Under the pieces are notes generated by a model. That model did no database searches. It had not been told where the DNA came from and was given only the letters and a program-made list of their open reading frames with translations. The position numbers were made by a program, and so were the translations under genes. DNA of 64,000 nucleotides from Escherichia whittamii (GTDB taxonomy: Bacteria; Pseudomonadota; Gammaproteobacteria; Enterobacterales; Enterobacteriaceae). The stretch covers positions 1 to 64,000 of the forward strand of contig NZ_JACSQI010000012.1 of NCBI RefSeq assembly GCF_014836715.1. Reading direction: 5' to 3'. Within the stretch, counting starts at the first letter, position 1. Every line of letters begins with the position of its first letter. Of this stretch, positions 18,873 through 28,688 are shown in pieces.

Positions 18873-20000
18873 TTAAATTTTCGCCAGCAAGGTCAGCACT
18901 TCATAATGCGCGGTGTGAGGGAACATATCGAAAAGCTGTACCCGCTCAATGCGGTAGCCAGGCAGTTCCCGGATATCTTTCGCCATCGTTTGGGCGTTAC
19001 AGCTGGAGTAGATGATAAAGCGCGGTGCCATCTGTGAGAGATAATCACACAGTGGTTTACCAATGCCGCGACGCGGTGGGTTGACCAGCACGAGATCCGG
19101 CACTTGCCCCTGAGCGGTGGCAAACTGGGTAGAGTCCAGCGCCTGAAATTGCAGTCGCGTTAAGCCCAGTTCGTTAGCCGACTGTCTGGCACAAGCAATC
19201 GCCTCAGGTGCAATTTCGATGCCCGTGAGTTGCATTTCTGGCGTCGCGCAATGCAAACCAAAACCGCCCACGCCGCAGAACAAATCCCACATATGTTTGA
19301 CCGGCAGTTGCCGTACCCAGTCGCGCGCGGTGGCGTACAGTTGACTGGCGACCGCCGGATTAGTCTGGAAGAAACTTTGCGGGCGGATCCACAGCGGCAC
19401 ATCGTTAAAACGCTCCGCCAGTGCCTGTTGTTCCGTAAGGTAGATCTCCGTCTCCCCTTCCATAATCGCCATATGTACCGGCTGAATGTTGACGGTAATA
19501 ACTTTCAGCTGCGGCAGTTGGTCCTGTAACCACGGCAGCGCCTTACGCAGTTGCGCCAGCTTGGTGTCAGAACGCAGTACAAAGCGCAGCATCATACCGC
19601 CGTCTGTCTGGCTTTCGGTCAGCAGAATGTATTTCAGTTCGCCACGCTTACGCGCCACGTTATAAGGCGTTAGCCCCGCACGGGCGATAAACGGTTTCAG
19701 CGCCGCAAAAACGGGCGCAAATGAGGCAGGATAAAGCGGGCAGTCGCAAAGGTCTTCCGGCGTGCCGTCGCGATGCAGCATACCGAGCAGTGGTTTTTCT
19801 ACGCTACCACTCACCACCATTTTGGCTTTATTACGAAACCCTCTCTCCGGGCCAGACACCGGCGCACACCATTCCACGACCGGAAAATCGGCGAGCAGAT
19901 TTTTAAGATCGGCGGTTTTAGCGGAAAGTTGCTCTGGAATCGGCTGCGTTATCCACTGACAGGACCGACAGCGACCCGCGTCGTAAAGTGCGCACTGCAT
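18873..20000 (-). CDS. rlmC: RlmC, 23S rRNA (uracil-747-C5)-methyltransferase
   Basis: SAM-dependent RNA methyltransferase of 375 residues (formerly RumB/YbjF) that makes m5U747 in 23S rRNA. The N-terminal iron-sulfur ligands C3, C11, C14 and C87 are present. The SAM-binding motif is [14 protein letters not shown], and the catalytic nucleophile lies in [10 protein letters not shown], with the general-base region FPHTAHYE near the end. No TRAM domain, as expected for RlmC rather than RlmD. Transcribed alone, 40 bp downstream of ybjO's end. Confidence 0.96.
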   Translation of the reverse strand: MQCALYDAGRCRSCQWITQPIPEQLSAKTADLKNLLADFPVVEWCAPVSGPERGFRNKAKMVVSGSVEKPLLGMLHRDGTPEDLCDCPLYPASFAPVFAALKPFIARAGLTPYNVARKRGELKYILLTESQTDGGMMLRFVLRSDTKLAQLRKALPWLQDQLPQLKVITVNIQPVHMAIMEGETEIYLTEQQALAERFNDVPLWIRPQSFFQTNPAVASQLYATARDWVRQLPVKHMWDLFCGVGGFGLHCATPEMQLTGIEIAPEAIACARQSANELGLTRLQFQALDSTQFATAQGQVPDLVLVNPPRRGIGKPLCDYLSQMAPRFIIYSSCNAQTMAKDIRELPGYRIERVQLFDMFPHTAHYEVLTLLAKI

Positions 20001-20040
20001 ACATTGACCTTCACATCATCAGGGGCGACGATTATACACA

Positions 20041-20529
20041 TTATTGCAACTGGAAGAACCGCCGACTGGTCGCGGGAACGAACAGCAGCATCAGGATGAG
20101 CATATCCGGCAGCTTCTGCAGCATCAGGCTATGGAAGATTTCACGTTTCGATTCACCGGGAATGCTGAACAGCTCCGGATAACCATAACCGAGCGAGGCC
20201 GCCCACAGATAACTGGCCGCAGTGATTTGTGTCAGCAGATACAGCCAGCGCGCCCAACTACGCCCTTTCACCAGCGAGAACGCACACCAGATCTCAATAA
20301 AAACCAGCGCCAGACTGCTTAAAAAGACCAGCGTTAAACTCCAGGTTTGTACGCTGCGATGAATGAACTCGCCAATGCCGCGCACGCCCAGCGTATTGAA
20401 AATCATCAGCACGTCGAGGCCACGGATCATAATAATGGCGAGCGCCGCCACCTGCACCAGCGCAGGCACATTCAGACGAGCATGTGATGAAGATGTTTTC
20501 TTAAAAAATCCCAACGGTTCGTCTTCCAT
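20041..20529 (-). CDS. ybjO: YbjO, inner-membrane protein
   Basis: Predicted membrane protein of 162 residues with four hydrophobic segments (about 25-45, 60-85, 90-110, 140-158). It belongs to the DUF2593 family; no function is known. It lies downstream of potFGHI on the same strand, 59 bp after the potI stop, and may be co-transcribed with it. Confidence 0.88.
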   Translation of the reverse strand: MEDEPLGFFKKTSSSHARLNVPALVQVAALAIIMIRGLDVLMIFNTLGVRGIGEFIHRSVQTWSLTLVFLSSLALVFIEIWCAFSLVKGRSWARWLYLLTQITAASYLWAASLGYGYPELFSIPGESKREIFHSLMLQKLPDMLILMLLFVPATSRRFFQLQ

Positions 20530-20588
20530 GAAAACAATGCCGCGACATGGGCGGCATTATGTAGCCAGGTGGGCAAATTTTAGTGTCT

Positions 20589-21434
20589 TCAGCCACGTCT
20601 TGCACGCTGGATATCGCGTATCCGCTGCTTTTCTGCGCGCGCCATCAGATACCAGGCGATAAATCCGACAATTCCGACCGCGCCGAGAATTAACGTTGCA
20701 AGTGCGTTAATTTCCGGATTCACCCCCATCCGTACGCTGGAGAAGACCAGCATCGGCAGCGTTGTGGCTCCTGGGCCGGAAACAAAGCTGGCGATCACCA
20801 GATCATCGAGCGACAGGGTAAAAGCCAGTAACCAACCAGAAATGATTGCGGGCATAATCATCGGTAGCGTAATGACAAAAAACACTTTTAGCGGCATCGC
20901 ACCGAGATCCATCGCCGCTTCTTCAATAGAGCGATCAAGTTCCCGCAGGCGCGAAGAAATTACGACCGCCACATAGGCGGTACAGAAAGTGACATGTGCC
21001 AGCCAGATGGTGAGCATGCCACGATCCGCTGGCCAGCCAATGGCGTGTGCAAGCGCGACAAACAATAGCAATAGCGACAAGCCCGTGATCACATCCGGCA
21101 TGACTAACGGCGCGGTTATCATAAAAGCAAAACCGTTTGATCCCCGAAACCGTCCAAAGCGTACCAGCACCACCGCCGCAATAGTTCCGAGAACTGCCGC
21201 CGCCGTTGCCGCACAGGCAGCAATTGTCAGACTTAAACCAACTGCACTCATCATTGCGTCATCGCGCAATAACTCACCGTACCAACGCGTTGACCAACCC
21301 GCCCACACCGTCACCAGCTTAGAGCTGTTAAATGAATAGATAACCAGCATCAGCATCGGCGCATAAAGAAAGGTGAAGCCCAGCAGTAAAATTACAATCC
21401 GCCAGGGCGAACGAACGATCGGTAAGTTATTCAT
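20589..21434 (-). CDS. potI: PotI, putrescine ABC transporter permease
   Basis: Inner-membrane permease of 281 residues for putrescine import with PotFGH. The permease coupling loop is EEAAMDLGAMPLKVFFVITLPMIMPAI. The start at 21434 overlaps the potH stop by four bases (ATGA); a longer reading from 21476 would add 14 residues overlapping potH. Six membrane helices are expected. Confidence 0.96.
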   Translation of the reverse strand: MNNLPIVRSPWRIVILLLGFTFLYAPMLMLVIYSFNSSKLVTVWAGWSTRWYGELLRDDAMMSAVGLSLTIAACAATAAAVLGTIAAVVLVRFGRFRGSNGFAFMITAPLVMPDVITGLSLLLLFVALAHAIGWPADRGMLTIWLAHVTFCTAYVAVVISSRLRELDRSIEEAAMDLGAMPLKVFFVITLPMIMPAIISGWLLAFTLSLDDLVIASFVSGPGATTLPMLVFSSVRMGVNPEINALATLILGAVGIVGFIAWYLMARAEKQRIRDIQRARRG

Positions 21435-22375
21435 CCGTGTTCTCCCACACTTTTTTGCTGATACTTGTGGAACCACATAATAGGCACGATTAACAGCAAC
21501 AACATGACAATCGCCACTGCCGAGGCTACGGGCCAGTCACGGTTATTGAAGAACTCCTGCCACAACACGCGGCCAATCATGATGCTATCCGGGCCGCCGA
21601 GCAGTTCCGGGATCACAAACTCGCCAACCGCAGGAATAAAGACCAGCATCGATCCGGCAATAATTCCGCCTTTAGTGAGTGGCACAATAACAGTAAAGAA
21701 GGTTTTCATCGGTCGTGCGCCGAGATCCAGTGCTGCTTCCACCAGCGAATAATCAATACGCGTCAACGCGGTGTAGATAGGCAACACCATAAACGGCACA
21801 TAGGCGTAAACAATGCCAATATAGACTGCCAGGTTGGTATGCAGAATGGTCAGCGGTTGATCGATAACGCCCAGCCACAGCAGGAAGTTATTCAGCACGC
21901 CATTGTTTTTTAATATTCCCATCCAGGCATAAACGCGGATCAAAAACGAGGTCCACGACGGTAAGATCACCAGCAGCAATAAGATATTGCGGGTCGATGG
22001 TTTACTGTGCGCCACAGCCCACGCCAGCGGATAACCAAGCAGCAAACAACAAACTGTCGAAATCGCTGCCACCTGTAACGACTGGAGATAAGCATCGAAA
22101 TAGAGTGGATCGTCGGTCAGTTGCAGGAAATTACCAAGATTGAGGGTGAGCGACAATTGCCCGTCGGCCCACTCCATCAGTTCGGTATAAGGCGGAATGG
22201 CGCGCGCCATCTCTGCAAGGCTTATTTTAAAGACGATCAGAAATGGCAGCAGAAATAGCAAAATCAACCAGATATACGGCAGCGCAATCACCAGTTTGCG
22301 CCCGTGCTTCATCTGCCACTGCGTAAGCCACTGTTTTAACCCGCCCGGCTGGACAGGTGGTTCAAGTGTACTCAT
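21431..22375 (-). CDS. potH: PotH, putrescine ABC transporter permease
   Basis: Partner permease of PotI, 314 residues; about three residues shorter near the N-terminus than the K-12 protein I remember (MSTLEPPVQPGGLKQW). The coupling loop is VEAALDLGARPMKTFFTVIVPLTKGGI. Nine bases separate it from potG. The N-terminal cytoplasmic tail is long, as in the family. Confidence 0.96.
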   Translation of the reverse strand: MSTLEPPVQPGGLKQWLTQWQMKHGRKLVIALPYIWLILLFLLPFLIVFKISLAEMARAIPPYTELMEWADGQLSLTLNLGNFLQLTDDPLYFDAYLQSLQVAAISTVCCLLLGYPLAWAVAHSKPSTRNILLLLVILPSWTSFLIRVYAWMGILKNNGVLNNFLLWLGVIDQPLTILHTNLAVYIGIVYAYVPFMVLPIYTALTRIDYSLVEAALDLGARPMKTFFTVIVPLTKGGIIAGSMLVFIPAVGEFVIPELLGGPDSIMIGRVLWQEFFNNRDWPVASAVAIVMLLLLIVPIMWFHKYQQKSVGEHG

Positions 22376-22384
22376 CTTTGCTCC

Positions 22385-23518
22385 TTAAACCGTCAGCACC
22401 ACACAACTGTCCACTTCCCAACATAAACGAACTTCATCACCCCAGGTCGGTAGCCCTTTGCGGTGACGATGCGCGTTTTGTAGCTGGGCGCTAATCATCT
22501 GCCCGCTTTTCAGGCGAACGTGATACACCGAAAGATCCCCGAGATAGGCAATATGTATCACCTCCCCTACCGCGAAGTTACAACCATTGGCGGGAGGCTC
22601 CTCGCAAAGCATGATTTTTTCTGGGCGCAGCGCCACGTGTACCGGCACGTTATCGACTACTGACGCCAGCGGATCGACTTTCAGCGGATGGACCAGCCCC
22701 GGTGAATCGAGCAACAGACCGTCTTCCTGACGCTCTTTTAGTAGCCCTTCAAAGACGTTGACTGAACCAATAAACTCGGCGCTGTAGCGGGTAGTCGGAT
22801 GTTCGTAAATCTCTTCCGGCTCGCCAATCTGAACAAATTTTCCGCGATTCATAATGGCGATACGCCCCGCCATAGTCATCGCCTCTTCCTGATCGTGAGT
22901 AACCATTACGCAGGTCACGCCGACGCGCTCCAGAATATCCACCACTTCAAGCTGCATCCGGTCACGCAGCTTTTTATCCAGCGCCCCCATCGGTTCGTCG
23001 AGCAGTAATAGTTTCGGGCGTTTGGCGAGGCTTCGGGCCAGGGCCACACGTTGACGCTGACCGCCGGAAAGCTGATGCGGTTTGCGTTTGGTAAACTCCT
23101 GCATATGCACCAGCCCCAGCATCTCGTTGACCCGGCTGGCAATTTCCGCTTTCGGTAGTTTGTCTTGTTTCAGGCCAAAAGCGATGTTCTGTTCCACGGT
23201 CATATGCGGAAACAGCGCGTAAGACTGAAACATCATATTGATGGGGCGCAGGTAAGGCGGCACCTGTGACAAATCGACGCCATCAAGCATAATCTGCCCG
23301 GCAGAAGGTTGTTCAAAACCTGCCAGCATACGCAGCAGCGTGGATTTACCACAGCCGGATGCGCCCAACAGTGCAAATATTTCGCCTTTATAGATGGTCA
23401 GGCTGACATCATCGACCGCATGTTGACCATCATAAGATTTGGTCAGATTGCGGATTTCTAATAGCGGCGTCAGCGCCTTACGGGTTTTCGCCTGCGGGCG
23501 AGGGATAGCGTCATTCAC
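22385..23518 (-). CDS. potG: PotG, putrescine ABC transporter ATPase
   Basis: ATPase of 377 residues energising putrescine import. Walker A GASGCGKST, Q-loop MMFQSYALFPHMT, signature LSGGQRQRVALA, Walker B LLLLDEPMGALD and the switch VTHDQEEA are present. The C-terminal 110 residues are a TOBE/OB-fold regulatory domain (VALRPEKIML, VGEVIHIAYLGD). Second gene of potFGHI. Confidence 0.97.
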   Translation of the reverse strand: MNDAIPRPQAKTRKALTPLLEIRNLTKSYDGQHAVDDVSLTIYKGEIFALLGASGCGKSTLLRMLAGFEQPSAGQIMLDGVDLSQVPPYLRPINMMFQSYALFPHMTVEQNIAFGLKQDKLPKAEIASRVNEMLGLVHMQEFTKRKPHQLSGGQRQRVALARSLAKRPKLLLLDEPMGALDKKLRDRMQLEVVDILERVGVTCVMVTHDQEEAMTMAGRIAIMNRGKFVQIGEPEEIYEHPTTRYSAEFIGSVNVFEGLLKERQEDGLLLDSPGLVHPLKVDPLASVVDNVPVHVALRPEKIMLCEEPPANGCNFAVGEVIHIAYLGDLSVYHVRLKSGQMISAQLQNAHRHRKGLPTWGDEVRLCWEVDSCVVLTV

Positions 23519-23612
23519 GGCTGCTCTCCGGCATTTAATGTGTGCAAGCGCACCTTAATGGTGCGAATTGCCGGCGGGAATGGTGCTCCCGTCCGGCTTC
23601 TACAACAGCAGA

Positions 23613-24725
23613 TTATTTTCCGCTCTTCACTTTGGTCCAGGCGCGAGTGCGCACCCGATCAATTTTCGGGTCCTGCACTTGTAGTGTGAACATTTTGGCG
23701 CGAACATCCGCCGGAGGATAAATTCCTGGGTTATCACGGACTTCCGCACTCACCAGCGGCGTAGCTTCTTTGTTGGCGTTGGCATAGAACACATGGTCGG
23801 AAATATGCGCTATCACATCCGGACGCAGCAGATAATTCAGAAACTGATAGGCTTCGTCTTTGTTTTTAGCATCAGCAGGCATAGCAAACACATCAAAGAA
23901 TGCCATCGCTCCTTCTTTAGGAATCGAGAAAGAAACATTCACACCGTTTTTCGCTTCTTTCGCGCGGTTAGATGCCTGCCACACATCGCCCGCCCAGCCA
24001 ATAGCGACGCAGATATCGCCATTCGCCAGATCGTTAATGTATTGAGATGAATGGAAATAACGAATATTTGGACGCAGCTTTAATAGCAGATCGGTTGCCG
24101 GGCCAGTGTAATCATCCGCTTTAGTGCTGTTGGGGTCTTTGCCGAGATAATTCAGCACGGTAGCAAAAACTTCTTCCGGTGCGTCAAGGAAAGAGACACC
24201 GCAGCTTTTCAGTTTTTCCAGATTTTCAGGTTTGAGGATCAAGTCCCAGCTATCAACTGGCGCGTTTTCGCCTAGTACGGCTTTGACTTTATCGACGTTA
24301 TAGCCAATTCCGGTGGTCGCCCACATATACGGCATAGCAAATTTATTGTCGGGATCGTGTTTTGCCACCAGCTTCAGCAGTTCTGGATCGAGATTCTTCC
24401 ATTCTGGCAATTTGCTTTTATCCAACGGCTGGAATACACCAGCAGTCAGCTGGCGTTCAAGAAAACTGGCTGACGGAACGACAAGATCAAAGCCGGTGCT
24501 CCCCGCCATTAATTTGCCTTCCAATACTTCGTTGGAATCGAAAACATCGTAGACGACTTTTATACCCGTCTCTTTTTCAAAATTTGCCACCGTATCCGGG
24601 GCGATATAATCAGACCAGTTATAAATGTGGAGTGTTTTTTGTTCAGCCGCGAGCGTGCCGACAGAGACGGCCATCAGAGCACCTGCAACCAGACCCGATA
24701 GCCATTTTTTATTTAAGGCAGTCAT
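23613..24725 (-). CDS. potF: PotF, putrescine-binding periplasmic protein
   Basis: Periplasmic receptor of 370 residues specific for putrescine. Signal peptide MTALNKKWLSGLVAGALMAVSVGTLAA. Typical polyamine-receptor segments are seen: LHIYNWSDYIAPDT, DLVVPSASFLERQ, MPYMWATTGIGYN and IGWAGDVWQA. I start at 24725 where the signal peptide begins and GAAAGGAGA-like AAGGAAAGAGAT lies upstream; an in-frame start 50 codons earlier (24875) has no homologous extension. First gene of potFGHI. Confidence 0.97.
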   Translation of the reverse strand: MTALNKKWLSGLVAGALMAVSVGTLAAEQKTLHIYNWSDYIAPDTVANFEKETGIKVVYDVFDSNEVLEGKLMAGSTGFDLVVPSASFLERQLTAGVFQPLDKSKLPEWKNLDPELLKLVAKHDPDNKFAMPYMWATTGIGYNVDKVKAVLGENAPVDSWDLILKPENLEKLKSCGVSFLDAPEEVFATVLNYLGKDPNSTKADDYTGPATDLLLKLRPNIRYFHSSQYINDLANGDICVAIGWAGDVWQASNRAKEAKNGVNVSFSIPKEGAMAFFDVFAMPADAKNKDEAYQFLNYLLRPDVIAHISDHVFYANANKEATPLVSAEVRDNPGIYPPADVRAKMFTLQVQDPKIDRVRTRAWTKVKSGK

Positions 24726-25075
24726 ATCTCTTTCCTTCTGAAAGTTCGTTAACAAACGAACAAAAGTTGTCACACTGAAAGATATGCAATAAACGTGCAT
24801 ATTTTTTATCGGCGCGGCGCAAGAAAAGAGAACTCTCTCCCGGCCAGCATTGCTCGCTATATAAAAGCCTCGCAAGAATAACTTTAGCCAGGGTTTGAAA
24901 CTATAGCTGTAATTAAAAAACAGTATTTAACAAATTTTTATGCGTATTTGCTCTATGTGATAAAGCGAATTCGGCACAAGACAAGTGAAAAAATCTTTAA
25001 GGAAAGGTTAAATTCAGCAGGAAATATTATGATGCGCAGTCACTGCGGCAGCGACTGCGTGCTCAAAAAGAGTTA
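24726..25075. other. potF upstream region
   Basis: 350 bp between the potF start and the ybjN stop, both on the minus strand. It must hold the potFGHI promoter. A short hairpin, CGCAGTC (25035-25041) and GACTGCG (25053-25059), lies just after ybjN and may be its 3' end. The rest is AT-rich with no gene that I can support. Confidence 0.5.
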
Positions 25076-25552
25076 TCAGTGTAGGAAATAGTTTTCGGTA
25101 ACGTTATTTTGCCCTTCATCGTCAGTCGGCAACAGCAGTTGATGGGCATTGGCTTCAAGGATGACCATCGAAATCTGCTCTTCACTCTGGCGTACGAACC
25201 ATGAAAACTGTTCATAGGTTACGCCCTGCATAACGGATAAAGACTGGCAAACCACCAGCTTTGGCAGATTATCATCCTGCATATCAAGAAATGCTTTCAC
25301 CGTCAGCGAACTGGCATTGATAGCCGATAAATCCGCCGCCAGCGGCAACACGGCTGAAGGTCTGACTTCCGCCATGGCAGAAAACAGGATCGTGTTATCA
25401 ATCAGGTCGATTTTGGCATCAAAAACACCGTCGAAATTCTGCATATGCGGCAGATGTAGCGCCTGACAGTTATCACATTCAAAAAAACTCATCCCCAGGT
25501 CATCGAGCCATTGACGCAACGTATCCAGACCAGGAACGACCAGCGATGTCAT
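25076..25552 (-). CDS. ybjN: YbjN, TY3-like chaperone-fold sensory protein
   Basis: Protein of 158 residues of the YbjN family, whose structure resembles type III secretion chaperones; in E. coli it is reported to affect motility, stress response and surface structures when overexpressed. Segments FFECDNCQALHLPHM and SVMQGVTYEQFSWFVRQSEEQ are family-typical. The start at 25552 gives the conserved MTSLVVPGLDTL; an upstream ATG at 25600 would add 16 basic residues. Monocistronic, downstream of rimK. Confidence 0.9.
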   Translation of the reverse strand: MTSLVVPGLDTLRQWLDDLGMSFFECDNCQALHLPHMQNFDGVFDAKIDLIDNTILFSAMAEVRPSAVLPLAADLSAINASSLTVKAFLDMQDDNLPKLVVCQSLSVMQGVTYEQFSWFVRQSEEQISMVILEANAHQLLLPTDDEGQNNVTENYFLH

Positions 25553-25639
25553 AATTTTGTACAACCTCTTCCGATAAAAAGACTGGCACAGCTTACGCAA
25601 AAAGCGCAGGCAAAACCATGATCAGTCACGTTATTGCGA

Positions 25640-26542
25640 CTAACCACCGGTTTTTAAGCAATATTCTGCCGTAGCGTGGCGCTCAATCCAGCGGATCATT
25701 TTACCCGCGATGTCGATACCGGTGGTTTTCTCTATCCCTTCCAGACCGGGCGACGCATTCACCTCCATCACCAACGGTCCGCGATTTGCACGCAGAATAT
25801 CCACACCAGCAACATCCAGCGCCATCGTTCGCGCGGCTTTTATGGCGATTTCACGCTCCTGCGGAGTAATACTGGCAATGCTTGCCGCGCCGCCGCGATG
25901 CAAATTGGAACGAAAATCGCCCTCTTTCGCCTGCCGTTCAATTGCCGCAACCACTTCATCGCCAACGACCAGACAACGGATATCACGCCCTTTCGCTTCT
26001 TTTATATATTCCTGCACCAGGATATGCGCATTAAGACCGCGAAAAGCGTCAATCACGCTTTCTGCTGCCTGACGCGTCTCCGCCAGCACCACACCAATCC
26101 CCTGCGTGCCTTCGACCAGCTTGACCACCAGCGGCGCACCACCGACCATCTCGATTAAGTCGCTGGTATCATCCGGCGAATGCGCAATGCCTGTTACAGG
26201 CAGGTCAATGCCCTGTCGCGCTAACAGTTGCATAGACCGCAATTTGTCACGCGCACGGGCAATCGCGACCGATTCATTCAACGGATAGCTCCCCAGCATT
26301 TCGAACTGACGTAGCGCCGCCGTCCCATAAAAGGTAATGGCGGTGCCAATGCGCGGGATCACCGCGTCAAAATGGGGTAGCTTGCGGCCTTTATAATGAA
26401 TAGAAGACGCCGCAGGATTAATGTTCATATAGCAAGAAAGCGGATCGAGAATTTCAACCAGGTGACCGCGCTGGATGGCGGCTTCACGCAGCCGCTTACA
26501 CGAATAGAGCGTTCCATCCCGGGACAATATGGCAATTTTCAC
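25640..26542 (-). CDS. rimK: RimK, ribosomal protein S6 glutamate ligase
   Basis: ATP-grasp ligase of 300 residues that adds glutamates to the C-terminus of ribosomal protein S6 and can make poly-alpha-glutamate. The ATP-grasp motifs are visible: [19 protein letters not shown] (nucleotide lysine and loop), [19 protein letters not shown], and [18 protein letters not shown] with the metal-binding Glu and Asn. It follows nfsA on the same strand with a 60-bp gap, in the known ybjC-nfsA-rimK-ybjN run. Confidence 0.97.
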   Translation of the reverse strand: MKIAILSRDGTLYSCKRLREAAIQRGHLVEILDPLSCYMNINPAASSIHYKGRKLPHFDAVIPRIGTAITFYGTAALRQFEMLGSYPLNESVAIARARDKLRSMQLLARQGIDLPVTGIAHSPDDTSDLIEMVGGAPLVVKLVEGTQGIGVVLAETRQAAESVIDAFRGLNAHILVQEYIKEAKGRDIRCLVVGDEVVAAIERQAKEGDFRSNLHRGGAASIASITPQEREIAIKAARTMALDVAGVDILRANRGPLVMEVNASPGLEGIEKTTGIDIAGKMIRWIERHATAEYCLKTGG

Positions 26543-26602
26543 CCTGCACCTCTCTGTCAGACCTGGTCAAAAGCCCGCGTATAATACATCGGCGTTACGG
26601 TT

Positions 26603-27325
26603 TTAGCGCGTCGCCCAACCTTGTTTATGCAAATAATCGAGAATAAAAGGACGACTTTCTTTGATAATCGTCCGACGAATATGATCGCTCCAGGTATCCC
26701 GACGATTATTGCTACCACGGGTGAGATAATATTCCGCCAGTTGCTCGTCATACTGCGCCAGAGCGTCTTTATCCAGCGGTTGATAGCTGTTTTCATGCAC
26801 CAAAATGGAGGCCGGTAAACGCGGTTTGAGATCCGGTTTATCCGCAGGCCAGCCAAGACACAGACCAAACAGCGGCAGAACATGCTTCGGTAACTTCAGC
26901 AGTTCCGTCACTGCTTCGATATTATTGCGCAGTCCACCAATATATACTCCGCCCAATCCCAGAGATTCCGCTGCAGTTAACGCATTTTGCGCCATCATCG
27001 CCGTATCAACGACACCGAGCAACAGTTGTTCCGCCAGGCCAAGCTGGGCATCCGGGCAGATTTGTAAATGACGGTTAAAGTCGGCACAGAACACCCAAAA
27101 CTCCGCCGCTTGCGCAACATGTTTTTGCCCACCGGTCAGCGTTACCAGTTCATCACGCAACGTTCTATCGGTAATGCGAATAATACTCGTGCATTGCAAA
27201 AAACTAGAACTGGAAGTCGCTCGGGCGCTGTTGATAATCGCCTCACGCTGCGCCTCAGAAATGGGTTCATCAGTGAAATGGCGAATGGAGCGATGGCCAC
27301 AAATAAGTTCAATCGTTGGCGTCAT
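26603..27325 (-). CDS. nfsA: NfsA, oxygen-insensitive NADPH nitroreductase
   Basis: FMN flavoenzyme of 240 residues that reduces nitroaromatics (nitrofurans) and quinones in two-electron steps. The FMN-binding N-terminus CGHRSIRHFTDEPI and LGLGGVYIGGLRNN are typical. It is active as a homodimer. The start overlaps the upstream ybjC by 17 bases. In E. coli ybjC-nfsA-rimK is induced by SoxRS; I did not pin down the SoxS site. Confidence 0.97.
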   Translation of the reverse strand: MTPTIELICGHRSIRHFTDEPISEAQREAIINSARATSSSSFLQCTSIIRITDRTLRDELVTLTGGQKHVAQAAEFWVFCADFNRHLQICPDAQLGLAEQLLLGVVDTAMMAQNALTAAESLGLGGVYIGGLRNNIEAVTELLKLPKHVLPLFGLCLGWPADKPDLKPRLPASILVHENSYQPLDKDALAQYDEQLAEYYLTRGSNNRRDTWSDHIRRTIIKESRPFILDYLHKQGWATR

Positions 27326-27596
27326 TATCTTTTTCTCTTTCTGAACGTGAAGATTCCAGTGGACGGTTCATCAGTTGTGGGGCAAGCCGTTTTGCCACCT
27401 GAAGAATAACCACCACCGCAGCGGGAAGCATGAGCAAAACACCGAGAAAAATCATCAGAATTTGTACCTCTGGTGTCGAAAACGGCATCGGAAGCGAAAG
27501 GTAATGGCTTAACGACAGCAGCGCCGTCACCAGTAACATCATGCCGATGAATTCCAGTATCAACACGCTTTTAGGTAATTTACCGATCGCGCGCAT
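27309..27596 (-). CDS. ybjC: YbjC, small inner-membrane protein
   Basis: Protein of 95 residues with two membrane helices (about 12-32 and 42-66) and a charged tail, SRSEREKDNDAND. Function unknown. First gene of the nfsA-rimK operon; it overlaps nfsA by 17 bases, so nfsA translation probably depends on it. Divergent from grxA. Confidence 0.9.
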   Translation of the reverse strand: MRAIGKLPKSVLILEFIGMMLLVTALLSLSHYLSLPMPFSTPEVQILMIFLGVLLMLPAAVVVILQVAKRLAPQLMNRPLESSRSEREKDNDAND

Positions 27597-27755
27597 AATC
27601 TTCCCTCTGCAAAGTGAATAGCTATTTTAAAACCTTTCGTTGCGTTGTGCTTAACAGTTATAGCTTTAGTCAATCGATGCAACAGGTTAAACCTACTTTC
27701 AGCGAATAAGTTTTGGCGTGATCATGACGGACATAAACAGATGAGGAGAGAAACA

Positions 27756-28013
27756 ATGCAAACCGTTATTTTTGGTCGTCCGGGGTGCCCTTACTGCGTG
27801 CGTGCTAAAGATCTGGCAGACAAACTGAGTAATGAACGCGATGACTTTGAATATCAGTATGTTGATATTCGTGCGGAAGGGATTAGCAAAGAAGATTTAC
27901 AACAGAAAGCGGGTAAACCAGTAGAAACCGTACCGCAGATTTTTATCGATCAACAACATATTGGCGGCTTTACCGATTTTGCTGCGTGGGTGAAAGAAAA
28001 TCTGGACGCCTGA
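27756..28013 (+). CDS. grxA: GrxA, glutaredoxin 1
   Basis: Cytoplasmic dithiol glutaredoxin of 85 residues that reduces ribonucleotide reductase, OxyR and PAPS reductase with glutathione. The active site is CPYC at C11 and C14. The residue before GCPYC is proline (GRPGCPYC), where the K-12 protein I remember has serine. The cis-proline loop TVPQIF and the GSH-binding GGF are present. RBS GAGGAGAG at about 27742. Divergent from ybjC-nfsA; OxyR activation is known for grxA but I did not locate the site with confidence. Confidence 0.97.
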   Translation: MQTVIFGRPGCPYCVRAKDLADKLSNERDDFEYQYVDIRAEGISKEDLQQKAGKPVETVPQIFIDQQHIGGFTDFAAWVKENLDA

Positions 28014-28043
28014 TCGCCTGACAAGCCCTCTGTATTGAGGGCT

Positions 28044-28421
28044 TTATTCATTTTTTCTGTGGTGTGGCTTGAACAGACTGCTGATAAACAAGAAACACAA
28101 TGCCCCCAGCGCACACCAGAACACTGCACTCAATAACCACGCCAGCTCTTGCCAGAATGAGCGTGTCGGTGAAAAAAACAATCGCATAATTAACATTGAA
28201 CACGGTGCCGCCAGCATTGCGCCAAACAGCGGTTTAAGGACTTCTCTACGCTGCGAAAAAAAGCTGGCAACCGCTCCAGGAAGAATGAAAAACAGCAAGC
28301 CGATTTCAGGATGCCCGGCAGCCCGAAAAGCGCCTTTCATATGCGTCGCCAGGAACAGGCACACTACAATGAAGAGGACAAAACAGCAGATTGCCCCCGC
28401 CCAACGTTGTTTATGTTTCAC
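28044..28421 (-). CDS. ybjM: YbjM, putative inner-membrane protein
   Basis: Protein of 125 residues with four hydrophobic segments and a basic C-terminus (FKPHHRKNE). It belongs to a small enterobacterial family (DUF5413-like naming uncertain) without known function. It converges on grxA with 30 bp between the stops. Confidence 0.85.
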   Translation of the reverse strand: MKHKQRWAGAICCFVLFIVVCLFLATHMKGAFRAAGHPEIGLLFFILPGAVASFFSQRREVLKPLFGAMLAAPCSMLIMRLFFSPTRSFWQELAWLLSAVFWCALGALCFLFISSLFKPHHRKNE

Positions 28422-28688
28422 TCGCTCCTCCTGACACTGCCTCTATCGAACACATTTTCGCCACTATGGCGTTCAGTAAGATAAAGCCGCTTCGCATTCC
28501 ATGCTAATATAGGCCAACACAATTCTTATAGCCGTTGGTATCTAATGTGATTACACTAGTAAAATATATTGTTACTTTACTATTGATTAAGTGCGCTGAA
28601 TGAATTCGCGCTCTGAATTCAGGTAAAAACATTATCTTAAATTACCATTTCTTTCAACAGCTTACTCGTAAACAAGAAGTTAGTCTCC
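28422..28688. other. Divergent promoter interval ybjM/ybjL
   Basis: 267 bp between the diverging ybjM and ybjL genes. AT-rich, containing runs such as AAAATATATTGTTACTTTACTATTGATTAAG that are promoter-like, but no operator could be assigned. No gene is seen. Confidence 0.4.

Noticed and set aside
24726..24875. N-terminal extension of PotF by 50 residues
   Set aside because: The signal peptide begins at 24725; the extension runs through the promoter region and has no family counterpart.
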